Positions 52,332-62,992 of a DNA stretch of 64,000 bases are shown here, one piece after another. How positions within the stretch are numbered: position 1 is the stretch's first letter; the number at the start of each line of letters is the position of its first letter. A model generated the notes under the pieces. The model was not told where the DNA came from. It worked only from the letters and a program-made list of their open reading frames with translations, and did no database searches. The stretch lies in NCBI RefSeq assembly GCF_036555685.1, contig NZ_DATBKY010000160.1, forward strand, positions 1 to 64,000, given 5' to 3'. Source of the stretch: Actinophytocola sp036555685. Lineage in GTDB: Bacteria; Actinomycetota; Actinomycetes; Mycobacteriales; Pseudonocardiaceae. The position numbers were made by a program, and so were the translations under genes.

Positions 52332-53834
52332 ATGCACCAGGTCGAGATCGACGGCGGGCCGCTGACCCGTGCGGACGTGGTCGCGGTCGCCCGGGGCGGG
52401 GCTACCGTCACGGTCGGCGCGGCGGCGCTCGACGCGGTCGCCAAGTCCCGCGCCCACATCGAGCAGCTGGCCGGCGCCGAGACCCCCACCTACGGCGTCT
52501 CCACCGGCTTCGGCGCGCTCGCCACCCGCCACATCCCGCCCGGCCGGCGCGCAGCCCTGCAGCGCTCGCTGATCCGCTCGCACGCCGCGGGTGCGGGACG
52601 GCCCGTGGAACCCGAGGTGGTGCGCGCGCTCATGCTGCTGCGGCTGCGCACGCTCGCCACCGGCCGCACCGGCGTCCGTCAGTCCACAGTGGAGACGATG
52701 GCGAAGCTGCTCAACGCCGGCATCGTCCCGGTCGTGCACGAGTACGGCTCGCTCGGCTGCTCCGGCGACCTCGCGCCGCTGTCCGCCGTGGCGCTCGCGC
52801 TCATGGGCGAGGGCGAGGTCACCGTGCACGGCGCGCCCGCACGAGCGCGGGAAGCCTTGCGCGACAGCGGGATCGAGCCGCTCCAGCTGGCCGAGAAGGA
52901 GGGCCTCGCGCTCATCAACGGCACCGACGGCATGCTCGGCATGCTCGTCATGGCCCTCGCCGACCTCACCAAGCTGCTCGACGTCGCCGACCTCACCGCC
53001 GCCATGAGCGTCGAGGCGCTGCTCGGCACCGACCGCGTCTTCAGCGACGACCTGCAGCGCCTGCGCCCGCACCCCGGCCAGGCGACGAGCGCGAGGCGGA
53101 TGACCGAGCTGCTCAGGGGCTCGGCCGTCGTCGAGAGCCACCGCGGGCCGGACTGCAACCGCGTCCAGGACGCCTACTCGCTGCGCTGCGCGCCGCAGGT
53201 GCACGGCGCCGCCCGCGACACGGTGTCCTATGTGGAGACCGTCGCCGACCGCGAGCTCGCCGCGGCCATCGACAACCCTGTCGTGCTGCCGGACGGCCGG
53301 GTCGAGTCCAACGGCAACTTCCACGGCGCGCCGATCGCCTACCCGCTCGACTTCCTCGCCATCCCGGTCGCGGACGTCGCCAGCATGGCCGAGCGCCGGA
53401 CCGACCGGATGCTCGACGCCACCCGCAGCCACGGCCTGCCCCCGTTCCTCGCCGACGACCCCGGCGTCGACTCGGGCCACATGATCGCCCAGTACACGCA
53501 GGCCGCGATCGTCTCCGAGCTCAAGCGCCTCGCCGTGCCCGCGAGCGTCGACTCGATCCCGAGCTCGGCCATGCAGGAGGACCACGTCTCCATGGGCTGG
53601 TCCGCCGCCCGCAAGCTGCGCACGGCCATCGACGGGCTCACCACCGTGCTCGCCATTGAGCTGCTCACCGCCGCCCGCGCGCTGGACCTGCGGGCGCCGC
53701 TCACCCCGGCCCCGGCCACCGGCCGCGTCGTCGCCACACTGCGCGAGCGGGTGCCCGGGCCCGGCCCGGACCGCCACCTCGCCCCCGAGATCCACGCCGC
53801 CGAAACCCTGATCCGCTCAGGAGAACTTCCATGA
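52332..53834 (+). CDS. hutH: Histidine ammonia-lyase
   Basis: 500 residues; removes ammonia from histidine to give urocanate, the first step of the pathway. The active MIO group forms from Cys143-Ser144-Gly145 in GSLGCSGDLAPL; most histidases have Ala-Ser-Gly here, and Cys is also known in actinomycete enzymes. Tyr in PTYGVSTGFGAL and SMQEDHVSMG further mark the family. The ATG at 52332 is chosen over one 8 bp upstream, which is out of frame. First gene of the hut operon; its stop overlaps a small ORF. Confidence 0.95.
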   Translation: MHQVEIDGGPLTRADVVAVARGGATVTVGAAALDAVAKSRAHIEQLAGAETPTYGVSTGFGALATRHIPPGRRAALQRSLIRSHAAGAGRPVEPEVVRALMLLRLRTLATGRTGVRQSTVETMAKLLNAGIVPVVHEYGSLGCSGDLAPLSAVALALMGEGEVTVHGAPARAREALRDSGIEPLQLAEKEGLALINGTDGMLGMLVMALADLTKLLDVADLTAAMSVEALLGTDRVFSDDLQRLRPHPGQATSARRMTELLRGSAVVESHRGPDCNRVQDAYSLRCAPQVHGAARDTVSYVETVADRELAAAIDNPVVLPDGRVESNGNFHGAPIAYPLDFLAIPVADVASMAERRTDRMLDATRSHGLPPFLADDPGVDSGHMIAQYTQAAIVSELKRLAVPASVDSIPSSAMQEDHVSMGWSAARKLRTAIDGLTTVLAIELLTAARALDLRAPLTPAPATGRVVATLRERVPGPGPDRHLAPEIHAAETLIRSGELP

Positions 53835-53927
53835 CCTTGCGCGAAGCAAGTGGCCGTCAACCGCACCTTAGGGGAACGGGAAGCAACCCAGCCACAAGCA
53901 CGTGCCGATCTGAAGGGACGAGCCACA

Positions 53928-53944
<17 letters not shown>
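53831..53944 (+). CDS. Small ORF after hutH (holds repeat copy B)
   Basis: 37 codons from the ATG at 53831, which overlaps the hutH stop as ATGA, to TAA at 53942-53944. The peptide starts MTLREASGRQPHLRG and resembles that of the ORF at 28281 (GRQPHxRGTGxNPATxTCR in both). It overlaps the hutU start region in another frame. As both share the repeat, peptide similarity may only reflect nucleotide similarity. It may couple hutH and hutU translation. Confidence 0.4.
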
Positions 53945-55602
<1,658 letters not shown>

Positions 55603-55610
<8 letters not shown>

Positions 55611-56808
55611 CACGGCGACGGACCTCCTCGCCGCCATCGCGGACGTCGGCGCGGACCGTCGGCGCGGCGGCTTCTCCCGGCACGGCTTCGACCGCGCCGA
55701 ACTGGAACTGCGCGAGTGGTTCGCGGCCGAGGCGCTGAGCCGCGACCTCGCGGTGCGCACGGACCGCAACGGCAACATGTGGGCGTGGTGGGGCGAGCCG
55801 GGGCCGGACGCGGTGGTCACCGGCAGCCACCTCGACTCGGTGCCCGGCGGCGGCGCGTTCGACGGCCCGCTCGGCGTGACGGCCGCGCTGGCCGCCGTGG
55901 ACGCTTTGCGCGCCAAGGGTTTCCGGCCCGTGCGGCCGGTCGCCGTGGTCGTGTTCGCCGAGGAGGAGGGCGGCCGGTTCGGCGTGCCGTGCCTCGGCTC
56001 GCGGCTGCTGACCGGCGCCATCGACCCGGACGCCGCCCGCCGGCTCACCGACCCGGACGGCGTCACGCTCGCCGAGGCGGTGTCCGCCGCCGGGCTCGAC
56101 CCGGCTCGCCTCGGCCGCGACGACGACGCGCTGGCCACGGTCGGCCGTTTCGTCGAGCTGCACGTCGAGCAGGGGCGCGGGCTGGTCGACCTCGGCGCGC
56201 CGGTCGGCGTGGCCGGCTCGATCCTCGCGCACGGCCGGTGGCGGTTCACGTTCACCGGCGAGGGCAACCACGCCGGCGCCACGCTGCTCGGCGACCGGCG
56301 CGACCCGATGCTGCCGGCGTCCGCGCTGGTGCTCGCCGCGCGACGCGCCGCGTCGCAGGTGGACGGTTCGCGGGCCACGGTGGGCCGGCTGGTGCCGAAC
56401 CCCGGTGGCACGAACGTCATCGCGTCGACCGTGGACGTCTGGCTGGACGCGCGGGCGGCGGACGCTGCGGGCACGCGCGCGGTGGTCGACGAGATCACGG
56501 CGGCGGCCCGGGCGGCGGCCGCCGAGGAGGGCTGTTCGGTGACCGTCACCGAGGAGTCGTACGGCGACACCGTGCACTTCGACGCCGGGCTGCGCGACTT
56601 CACGGCGGACGCGCTGGGCGGTGCGCCGGCGCTGCCGACCGGCGCCGGACACGACGCGGGCATCCTCGCCGCGCACGTGCCGACCGCGATGCTGTTCGTG
56701 CGCAACCCGACCGGGGTCAGCCACGCACCGGCGGAGTTCGCCGAGGCGGCCGACTGCGCGGCCGGGGTGGTCGCGCTGGCCACCGTGCTGGAACGGCTGG
56801 CGGGATGA
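55603..56808 (+). CDS. M20-family amidohydrolase (allantoate amidohydrolase-like) in the hut operon
   Basis: 401 residues. VTGSHLDSVPGGGAFDGPLGVTAALAAVDAL carries the first metal ligands (His and Asp), EEEGGRFGVPCLGSRLL the catalytic Glu pair, and FVELHVEQGRGL the next ligands; GAGHDAGILA supplies the last His. This is the family of allantoate amidohydrolases, beta-ureidopropionases and N-carbamoyl-amino-acid hydrolases. HutF yields N-formylglutamate and no hutG gene is present in the operon, so this enzyme may supply the missing deformylase. That role is inference. Overlaps hutU by 8 bp and hutF by 4 bp (ATGA). Confidence 0.88.
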
Positions 56809-58094
56809 CCGAGTTCTGGTGCGAGTACGCGTGGCTGCCCGCCGGCGTGCGGCGCGGCGTGTATGTCGCGATGTCCGACGTGTTCACCGAAGTGTCCGTG
56901 CTCGACAGTCCACCCCCCGGCGTGCGGTTGCTCGCCGGGCTCGTCGTGCCGGGCTTCGCCAACGCCCACTCGCACGCGTTCCACCGCGCGCTGCGCGGTC
57001 GGACCCACGCGGACGGCGGCACCTTCTGGACGTGGCGGACGGCCATGTACCGGCTGGCCGCGCGCCTCGACCCGGACAGCTACCTGCGGCTGGCCCGCGT
57101 GGTGTACGCGGAGATGGCCGCGGCGGGGGTGACCTGCGTCGGCGAGTTCCACTACGTGCACCATCCCGCGGGCGGCGGCCGCTACGCCGACCCGAACGCG
57201 ATGGGGGAGGCGCTGCGCCAGGCCGCCGCGGACGCCGGCATCCGGATCACGCTGCTCGACACGTGCTACCTGGCGGGCGGCATCTCCACCCCGCTCGCTC
57301 CCGGGCAGGAGCGCTTCTCCGACGGCACGGTCGACGCGTGGGCGGACCGGATTTCCGCCCAGCGCGATGCGGCCCACGCCCGCGTGGGCGCGGCCATCCA
57401 CTCGGTCCGCGCCGTGCCCCGAACCGACCTGCCGGCCGTCGTGGCGGCCGCGGGGGACCGGCCGCTGCACGTCCACCTGTCCGAGCAGCCCGCGGAGAAC
57501 GAGGCGTGCCAGGCCGCGTACGGCGCCAGCCCGGCGGAGCTGCTGCACGAGGCGGGCGCGCTGACCGTCCGCACCACGGCCGTGCACGCCACCCACCTGT
57601 CCACGAAGGACATCGAGCTGCTCGGCGGCGCGGGCACCGGCGCGTGCTTCTGCCCGACGACCGAGGCCGACCTGGCCGACGGCATCGGGCCGGCGCGCGA
57701 GCTGGCCGACGCCGGCTCGCCGCTGTCGCTCGGCAGCGACCAGCACGCGGTGATCGATCCGCTGCTGGAGGCACGCGCACTCGAGCACGGGGAGCGGCTG
57801 CGTACCGGCGAGCGCGGGCGGTTCGCGCCGTCGGAGCTCGTGGCGGCGCTGACGAACCACGCCAGCCTGGGCTGGCCCGAGGCGGGCCGGATCGCGGTGG
57901 GCGCGCCGGCGGACCTCGTGGCGATCGACCTCGCCAGCCCGCGCACGGCGGGTAGCCTGCCGGCGCAGGCCGTGCTCGCGGCGACCGCCGCCGACGTGCG
58001 CACGGTCGTCGCGAGTGGACGGATCGTCGCCTCGAGCGGGCGGCACGAGCTGCTGGACGACCCGCGACCGGCGATCGAGGAGCTGTGGTTGTGA
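56805..58094 (+). CDS. hutF: Formimidoylglutamate deiminase
   Basis: 429 residues of the amidohydrolase superfamily. VPGFANAHSHAFHRALRGRT gives the HxH zinc ligands, VHLSEQPAENEAC the next His region, TAVHATHLSTKDIELL the following His, and LSLGSDQHAVIDPLLEARAL the catalytic Asp. The FHRALRG and SDQHAVIDP segments mark HutF among relatives. It deiminates N-formimino-glutamate to N-formylglutamate and ammonia, so this organism uses the five-step route. The stop overlaps a small junction ORF as GTGA. Confidence 0.93.
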   Translation: MTEFWCEYAWLPAGVRRGVYVAMSDVFTEVSVLDSPPPGVRLLAGLVVPGFANAHSHAFHRALRGRTHADGGTFWTWRTAMYRLAARLDPDSYLRLARVVYAEMAAAGVTCVGEFHYVHHPAGGGRYADPNAMGEALRQAAADAGIRITLLDTCYLAGGISTPLAPGQERFSDGTVDAWADRISAQRDAAHARVGAAIHSVRAVPRTDLPAVVAAAGDRPLHVHLSEQPAENEACQAAYGASPAELLHEAGALTVRTTAVHATHLSTKDIELLGGAGTGACFCPTTEADLADGIGPARELADAGSPLSLGSDQHAVIDPLLEARALEHGERLRTGERGRFAPSELVAALTNHASLGWPEAGRIAVGAPADLVAIDLASPRTAGSLPAQAVLAATAADVRTVVASGRIVASSGRHELLDDPRPAIEELWL

Positions 58095-58201
58095 GCGGAG
58101 CTTGCGGAGCGAACCATCAAACACAGGGCGAGCTTGCGAGCGAACCATCGACACAGGGCGACCGCGAGCGGCGTCACCGAGCCCGCGAGGGGACGTCGTG
58201 A
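58091..58201 (+). CDS. Small ORF joining hutF and hutI
   Basis: 36 codons from the GTG at 58091, overlapping the hutF stop (GTGA), to the TGA overlapping the hutI GTG (58198-58201). The sequence contains two imperfect direct repeats of GAGCGAACCATC followed by ACACAGGGCGA. The peptide (VSGACGANHQTQGELASEPS...) shows no domain. The arrangement, filling an operon junction with overlaps at both ends, is that of the ORF at 48331, but the sequence is unrelated. Confidence 0.4.
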   Translation: MSGACGANHQTQGELASEPSTQGDRERRHRAREGTS

Positions 58202-59337
58202 GCGTTCTCATCACGGGCATCGGCGAGCTGACGACCAATGTGGACGCTCCGCTGTCCGATGCGGCGCTCGTCCTCGACGGTGCGGAAGTCGCCTGGACGG
58301 GGCCGGCCGCCGACGCGCCCGCGGCCGACACGCGCGTGGACGTCGAGGGCCGGGCGGTGCTGCCGGGCTGGGTCGACAGCCACACGCACCTCGTGTTCGC
58401 GGGGGACCGCACGGCGGAGTTCAACGCGCGGATGGCGGGCAAGCCGTACCGCGCGGGCGGCATCCAGGTGACGGTCGACGCGACGCGGGCGGCGTCCGAC
58501 GACGAGCTGGCCGCGGGCCTGCGCCGGCACGTCGCCGAGGCGGTCGCGCAGGGGACCACCTGCCTGGAGACGAAGACCGGCTACGGGCTGACGGTCGCCG
58601 ACGAGCTGCGCTCCGCACGCCTGGCCGCCGGCGTCGCCGACGAGGTGACGTTCCTGGGCGCGCATCTCGTGCCGGCTGGCGTGTCCACTTCGGACTACGT
58701 GGACCTGGTACGCGGGGAGATGCTGGACGCGGTCGCACCGTACGTGCGGTGGGCGGACGTGTTCTGCGAGAAGGGCGCGTTCGACGAGTCGGCGTCGCGT
58801 GACGTGCTGACGGCGGCCGCTTCGCGTGGCCTGGGTCTGCGGGTGCACGGCAACCAGCTCGGGCCCGGTCCGGGCGTGCGGCTCGCGGTCTCGCTGGGCG
58901 CGGCGAGCGTCGACCACTGCACGTACCTCACGCCGTCCGATGTGGACGCTCTGGCCGCGTCGGACACGGTCGCCACGCTGCTGCCCGCGTGTGACCTGTC
59001 GACCCGCCAGCCGCTGCCGGACGCCCGGGCGCTGCTCGACGCGGGCGCGACCGTGGCGCTCGCGTCGAACTGCAACCCCGGCTCGTCGTACACGTCGTCG
59101 ATGGCGTTCTGCGTGACGACGGCGGTGCTGCAGATGCGTCTGTCGGTCGAGGAGGCCGTCCGGGCCGCGACGCTGGGTGGGGCGCGGGCGTTGCGGCGCA
59201 CGGACGTGGGCGTGCTGGCGCCGGGCGCGCGGGCGGACGTGCACGTGCTGGACGCGCCGTCGGCGACGCACCTGGCGTACCGCCCGGGCGTGCCGCTGAC
59301 GTGGGCGGTGTGGCGCGCGGGCGAGCGGGTGCGCTAG
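58198..59337 (+). CDS. hutI: Imidazolonepropionase
   Basis: 379 residues of the amidohydrolase superfamily. LPGWVDSHTHLVFAGDRTAEFNARMAGKPYRAGGIQVTVDATR gives the metal ligands and substrate Arg; TTCLETKTGYGL is the urocanate-pathway signature; RVHGNQLGPGPGVRLAVSLGAASVDHCTYL and VALASNCNPGSSYTSSMAFCV carry the second His pair and catalytic Asp-equivalent region. It opens the imidazolone ring to formimino-glutamate. The GTG start overlaps the preceding small ORF. Its last four bases overlap the convergent small gene at 59334. Confidence 0.94.
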   Translation: MSVLITGIGELTTNVDAPLSDAALVLDGAEVAWTGPAADAPAADTRVDVEGRAVLPGWVDSHTHLVFAGDRTAEFNARMAGKPYRAGGIQVTVDATRAASDDELAAGLRRHVAEAVAQGTTCLETKTGYGLTVADELRSARLAAGVADEVTFLGAHLVPAGVSTSDYVDLVRGEMLDAVAPYVRWADVFCEKGAFDESASRDVLTAAASRGLGLRVHGNQLGPGPGVRLAVSLGAASVDHCTYLTPSDVDALAASDTVATLLPACDLSTRQPLPDARALLDAGATVALASNCNPGSSYTSSMAFCVTTAVLQMRLSVEEAVRAATLGGARALRRTDVGVLAPGARADVHVLDAPSATHLAYRPGVPLTWAVWRAGERVR

Positions 59338-59591
59338 AACACCGTTATCAGGAGGATGATCACGACGATCGGGATCGCGAGGAGGAGAAGGGCGCCCGCG
59401 ACGTACGGCCATTTGGGCACCTGACGTTCGTCCTCGAGGCCGTCGGGCGTCCCGCCTGTGAGGCTGCCGCCGGTGCTGCCCCCGATGGCGGCTCCGGTGC
59501 TGGTCGCGGTGTATTCGTCCACCGGCTCGACGATCGGCTGGGCGTTGTCCGGCCACTCCCTCGAGTTCCTGGCGTCCTGGTTGCCGGCCAT
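59334..59591 (-). CDS. Small tail-anchored membrane protein 1
   Basis: 85 residues from the ATG at 59591, which has GAGG eight bases upstream; a longer frame to 59609 is less likely. The N-terminal two-thirds is acidic and Gly/Thr-rich (SREWPDNAQPIVEPVDEY), and one C-terminal membrane helix (PYVAGALLLLAIPIVVIILLITVF) ends the protein. No family recognised. Its architecture is repeated by the next gene upstream on the same strand. Confidence 0.65.
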   Translation of the reverse strand: MAGNQDARNSREWPDNAQPIVEPVDEYTATSTGAAIGGSTGGSLTGGTPDGLEDERQVPKWPYVAGALLLLAIPIVVIILLITVF

Positions 59592-59704
59592 GCGCATCAC
59601 CTCGCTCAACGATCCTTGCCATCATGCGCACAGGCGACGCTGCCCGTCCAGTGGTGAAGTCCCGCGGCAAGGTGCGCTTTTCGTTACCGCTCAACAAAAA
59701 GGCG

Positions 59705-59920
59705 CTACAGCACCCAGATCCCGAGCGCGCCGACCAGGACCACCACGACGACGAGGATCCCCACGACGACCGGCCAGCGCGGCCGCGGCAGCTCGGTGTC
59801 GCGCCGCTCGTCGGGCTGCGGCTCGCCGGGCTGCCGCGCGAACGGATCCGCGCCGAACAACACCGGGTCCCGCTGTGTCTGCGCCTCCGCGTCCTTCTCC
59901 GGCTCGGTCGGTTCGGTCAT
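59705..59920 (-). CDS. Small tail-anchored membrane protein 2
   Basis: 71 residues. A hydrophilic, acidic N-terminus (TEPTEPEKDAEAQTQRD) leads to PRPRWP and a single C-terminal membrane helix (VVVGILVVVVVLVGALGIWVL). Same build as the protein at 59334, with a similar Pro-Arg/Lys-Trp-Pro entry to the helix, so the two may be distant copies or partners. Function unknown. The gap of 113 bp to the next gene suggests either a separate or a loosely coupled transcript. Confidence 0.65.
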   Translation of the reverse strand: MTEPTEPEKDAEAQTQRDPVLFGADPFARQPGEPQPDERRDTELPRPRWPVVVGILVVVVVLVGALGIWVL

Positions 59921-59942
59921 CGGCCCTCCATTCGATCCGTCT

Positions 59943-61952
59943 TCAGGGTATGTCGACGCGCAGTGGCGCGCTCGTGTGCACGGTCGGCCGGCCGTCGGCG
60001 GCGACGTCCACGGCGAGCTCGTGGCCCGCCACCGACAGGCCGCTGACCCGCATCGGGAACCACGCCGCGAACGACGTCGACGGGGCGACCGCGAGGCGAC
60101 CCGCCGGGACGTCCGCCGAAAGCCCCAGTGCCGCGCTCACCAGCACCAACGCGGACGCGGCCGACCACGCCTGCGGGCGGCACGCCGCCGGGTAGTCGAG
60201 CAGGGCGTCCGCCCAGCCGCCGTACAGCTCCGGAAGGCGGTGCGCGAAGCGGGTGCCGGCCCGGACCAGGCCCGCCGACAGGGACGCGGCCACCGACGGG
60301 TGGCCGGCGCGGACCAGGCCGTCCACCGCGATCGCCGTGTCGTGGGGCCAGACCGAGCCCGTGTGGTAGCCGATCGGGTTGAAGTACGGATGTCCGGCGT
60401 CCATCGTGCGCAGGCCGTAGCCGCTGTCGAGGTCGGCCAGGCGGGCGGCCACCGCCGACTCCTCCGCCGGTGTCAGGAGGCCCGTGCCCAGCAGGTGGCC
60501 GAGGTTGGACGCGACGGTGTCCACCGGCCGACCCGCACCGTCCAACGCCAGGGCCGGGAAGTTGTTGACCCAGAACGACTTCCGGAACCGGTCGGCCAGT
60601 GCTTCGGCCCACGACCGGACATCGTCCGCGCCCGGATGGTCGAACGCCGTCAACAGGGCGGCCGCGTCGACCGCCGCGCGGTGGGCGTAGGCCTGGGCCT
60701 CGCTGAGCACGATCGGGGGCGCGGCGATCCGGCCGGTGCCGTCCTGAATGGAGTCCGCCGAGTCCTTCCAGCCCTGGTTGGCCAGACCGGTGCCCGACTC
60801 GTCCACGTAGGACAGGAAGCCGTTGTGGGACAGGAGCCAGTCCAGCGCGCGGCGCATCGCCGGCAGTAACGCCTCGATCTCCGAACTCGGTGCGCCCCAG
60901 CGCCATGCGTCGTGCAGCAGGCTGATCCACAGCGGCGTCGCGTCGATCGTGCCGTAGTAGCACGGCGGCAGGCCCGGCGCGCGCTCGATGCCCGCCGGCA
61001 GCTGGCGGATCTCGTGCAGGATCTTGCCGGGTGCCTCGGCCGTGGCCGGGTCGTGGCGGGTGCCCTGCCGGCGGGCGAGGGTGCGCAGCGTGCCCAGCGC
61101 CAGGTCCGTGCCCAGCGGCAACGCGAACCGCGCCGCCCAGAGCGAGTCGCGGCCGAACAGCGTGAAGTACCACGGCGTGCCCGCGCCAGCGAACCGGTCG
61201 GCCGGCGCCGCCGGGTCCGCGAGCAGCAGCGCGCCCAGGTCGGACAGGCCGGTCGCCACCAGGCGGTCCAGCTCCGGCTCGCGGCTGGACACGACCAGCG
61301 TGCCCAGCGAGCGGGTCCGCGGCGCCTGCACGACCGCGTCCTCGGCGGCGGACGTCGCGGTCAGGGTCAGAATGACGCTCGAGCGGGAGCGTGGCGGCAC
61401 CCGCAGGTCCCACTCCAGCCGCACGTGGTCACCGGCGATCTCGGTGCGGTCCGGGGTACGGTCGGCCGCCACGGACGTCGTGCACGAGCCCGCGGTCCAC
61501 CTGGCCAGGGCGTCCGCGGCGGGTCGAGGCGCGACGAGCGTGGTCTCGTCGCCGTAGCGGAACGCGAGGATCGGAGCGAGGTCTGCCGCCAGCCGGACGC
61601 CGACGGTCGCGGTGACCTCGACGCGCGAGTCGTTGACCAGCGCCGTCGCCTCGGTCAGCGTGCCGGCCGAGAGCCGGCGGTCGCGCTCCAGGCGGACTGT
61701 CGGGTCACCGGTCGTGTCGCCGAGCCCGATGACCGCACCCACGAAGCGCAGCTCGTCGGCCGAGGACGGCCAGTGGCCGACCGGGTCGGCCGGCTCGCCG
61801 TCGACCAGCACGGTCAGCTCCGACAGGTGCCGCACGTCGGCCACCAGCCAGCCCTGCGCGCCGTGCGGGCGCAGCTGGCCGTCGCGGTCCGACAGCACCG
61901 CGGCCGGGGCGCACACGGCGGTCACGAGCTCGTGGGTGAACATCCGGTTCAT
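59943..61952 (-). CDS. Glycogen debranching-type glucosidase (amylo-alpha-1,6-glucosidase family)
   Basis: 669 residues from the ATG at 61952, which has GAGGAG upstream. The N-terminal glycogen debranching domain (about 1-200) opens FTHELVTAVCAPAAVLSDRDGQLRPHGAQGWLVADVRHLSEL. The C-terminal (alpha/alpha)6 domain (GH63/GH133-like) has GRDSLWAARFALPLGTDLALGTLR, GKILHEIRQLPAGIE, PPCYYGTIDATPLWISLLHDAWRWG, GWKDSADSIQDGTG and YHTGSVWPHDTAIA with the acidic catalytic candidates. It probably acts in glycogen or trehalose-linked glucan turnover in the cytoplasm. Divergent from the aldo-keto reductase gene by 47 bp. Confidence 0.9.
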   Translation of the reverse strand: MNRMFTHELVTAVCAPAAVLSDRDGQLRPHGAQGWLVADVRHLSELTVLVDGEPADPVGHWPSSADELRFVGAVIGLGDTTGDPTVRLERDRRLSAGTLTEATALVNDSRVEVTATVGVRLAADLAPILAFRYGDETTLVAPRPAADALARWTAGSCTTSVAADRTPDRTEIAGDHVRLEWDLRVPPRSRSSVILTLTATSAAEDAVVQAPRTRSLGTLVVSSREPELDRLVATGLSDLGALLLADPAAPADRFAGAGTPWYFTLFGRDSLWAARFALPLGTDLALGTLRTLARRQGTRHDPATAEAPGKILHEIRQLPAGIERAPGLPPCYYGTIDATPLWISLLHDAWRWGAPSSEIEALLPAMRRALDWLLSHNGFLSYVDESGTGLANQGWKDSADSIQDGTGRIAAPPIVLSEAQAYAHRAAVDAAALLTAFDHPGADDVRSWAEALADRFRKSFWVNNFPALALDGAGRPVDTVASNLGHLLGTGLLTPAEESAVAARLADLDSGYGLRTMDAGHPYFNPIGYHTGSVWPHDTAIAVDGLVRAGHPSVAASLSAGLVRAGTRFAHRLPELYGGWADALLDYPAACRPQAWSAASALVLVSAALGLSADVPAGRLAVAPSTSFAAWFPMRVSGLSVAGHELAVDVAADGRPTVHTSAPLRVDIP

Positions 61953-61999
61953 TCTCCTCGATCCCATCCTGGAGTTACTCCGGGCGTAGGTTGGCAGTC

Positions 62000-62992
62000 A
62001 TGGAGTACACGCATCTTGGCCGCAGCGGCCTGTCCGTGTCCCGCCTGGTGCTCGGCACTATGAACTTCGGGCCCGAGACGTCCGAAGAGGACAGTTTCGG
62101 GATCATGGACGCGGCGCACGAGCACGGCATCAACTTCTTCGACACCGCGAACGTATACGGCTGGCGCAAGGGCGAAGGCGTCACCGAGAACATCGTCGGC
62201 CGGTGGTTCGCGCAGGGCGGCGGGCGACGCGAACGAACCGTGTTGGCCACCAAGCTCTACGGCTCGATGGGCGACTGGCCCAACGAGACGTTCCTGTCCG
62301 CGCTGAACATCCGCCGCGCCGCGGACGCCTCGCTCAAGCGCCTGCGGACCGACTACATCGACCTCTACCAGATGCACCATGTCGACCGGCGCACGCCGTG
62401 GGACGAGATCTGGGAGGCGTTCTCCGTGCTGCGCCAGCAGGGCAAGGTGCTCTACTTCGGCTCGTCGAACTTCGCCGGCTGGCACCTCGCGCAGGCGCAG
62501 GAGGCCGCGCGGGCGCGGCACTTCCTCGGGCTGGTCAGCGAGCAGTCGATCTACAACCTGCTGACGCGCTGGATCGAGCTGGAGGTGCTGCCGGCCGCGC
62601 GGGAGTACGGCATCGGCGTGATCCCGTGGTCGCCGCTGCACAGCGGGCTGCTCGCCGGCGTGCTGCGCAAGCAGCGCGAGGGCGGCGCGTCGCGCGGCGT
62701 CGACGAGCGCTCGGCGAAGCGCATGGAGCGCCACCGCGACGCGATCGAGTCGTACGAGAAGTTCGCCGCGGAGCTCGGCGTCGACCCGGCCGACCTCGGC
62801 ATCGCGTGGCTGCTGCACCAGGACGGCGTCACCGCGCCGATCGTCGGCCCTCGCACGCTCGCCCAGCTGGAAGGATCGCTGCGCGCACTGGAGATCAGGC
62901 TCGACGCGGACACCCTGACCAAGCTCGACGAGATCTTCCCGCCGCCCGGCCCCAACGGCGCCAAGCCCGCCCCGGAGGCCTACGCCTGGTAA
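62000..62992 (+). CDS. Aldo-keto reductase
   Basis: 330 residues of the (beta/alpha)8 AKR fold. MEYTHLGRSGLSVSRLVLGTMNFG is the typical AKR11/AKR12-like start; catalytic Asp48 and Tyr53 in FFDTANVYG, Lys in ATKLYG and His in YQMHHVD; WSPLHSGLLAG and IVGPRTLAQLEGSLRAL bind NADPH. Substrates are aldehydes or keto sugars; none can be named. The ATG at 62000 lies two codons upstream of the conserved start; a TTG three codons earlier is less likely. A repeat region follows its stop. Confidence 0.9.
   Translation: MEYTHLGRSGLSVSRLVLGTMNFGPETSEEDSFGIMDAAHEHGINFFDTANVYGWRKGEGVTENIVGRWFAQGGGRRERTVLATKLYGSMGDWPNETFLSALNIRRAADASLKRLRTDYIDLYQMHHVDRRTPWDEIWEAFSVLRQQGKVLYFGSSNFAGWHLAQAQEAARARHFLGLVSEQSIYNLLTRWIELEVLPAAREYGIGVIPWSPLHSGLLAGVLRKQREGGASRGVDERSAKRMERHRDAIESYEKFAAELGVDPADLGIAWLLHQDGVTAPIVGPRTLAQLEGSLRALEIRLDADTLTKLDEIFPPPGPNGAKPAPEAYAW

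Noticed and set aside
53850..53927. A longer hutU starting at 53850
   Set aside because: The extra 26 codons are repeat sequence; GTG 53928 gives the family's usual length. The longer form is not excluded by sequence alone.
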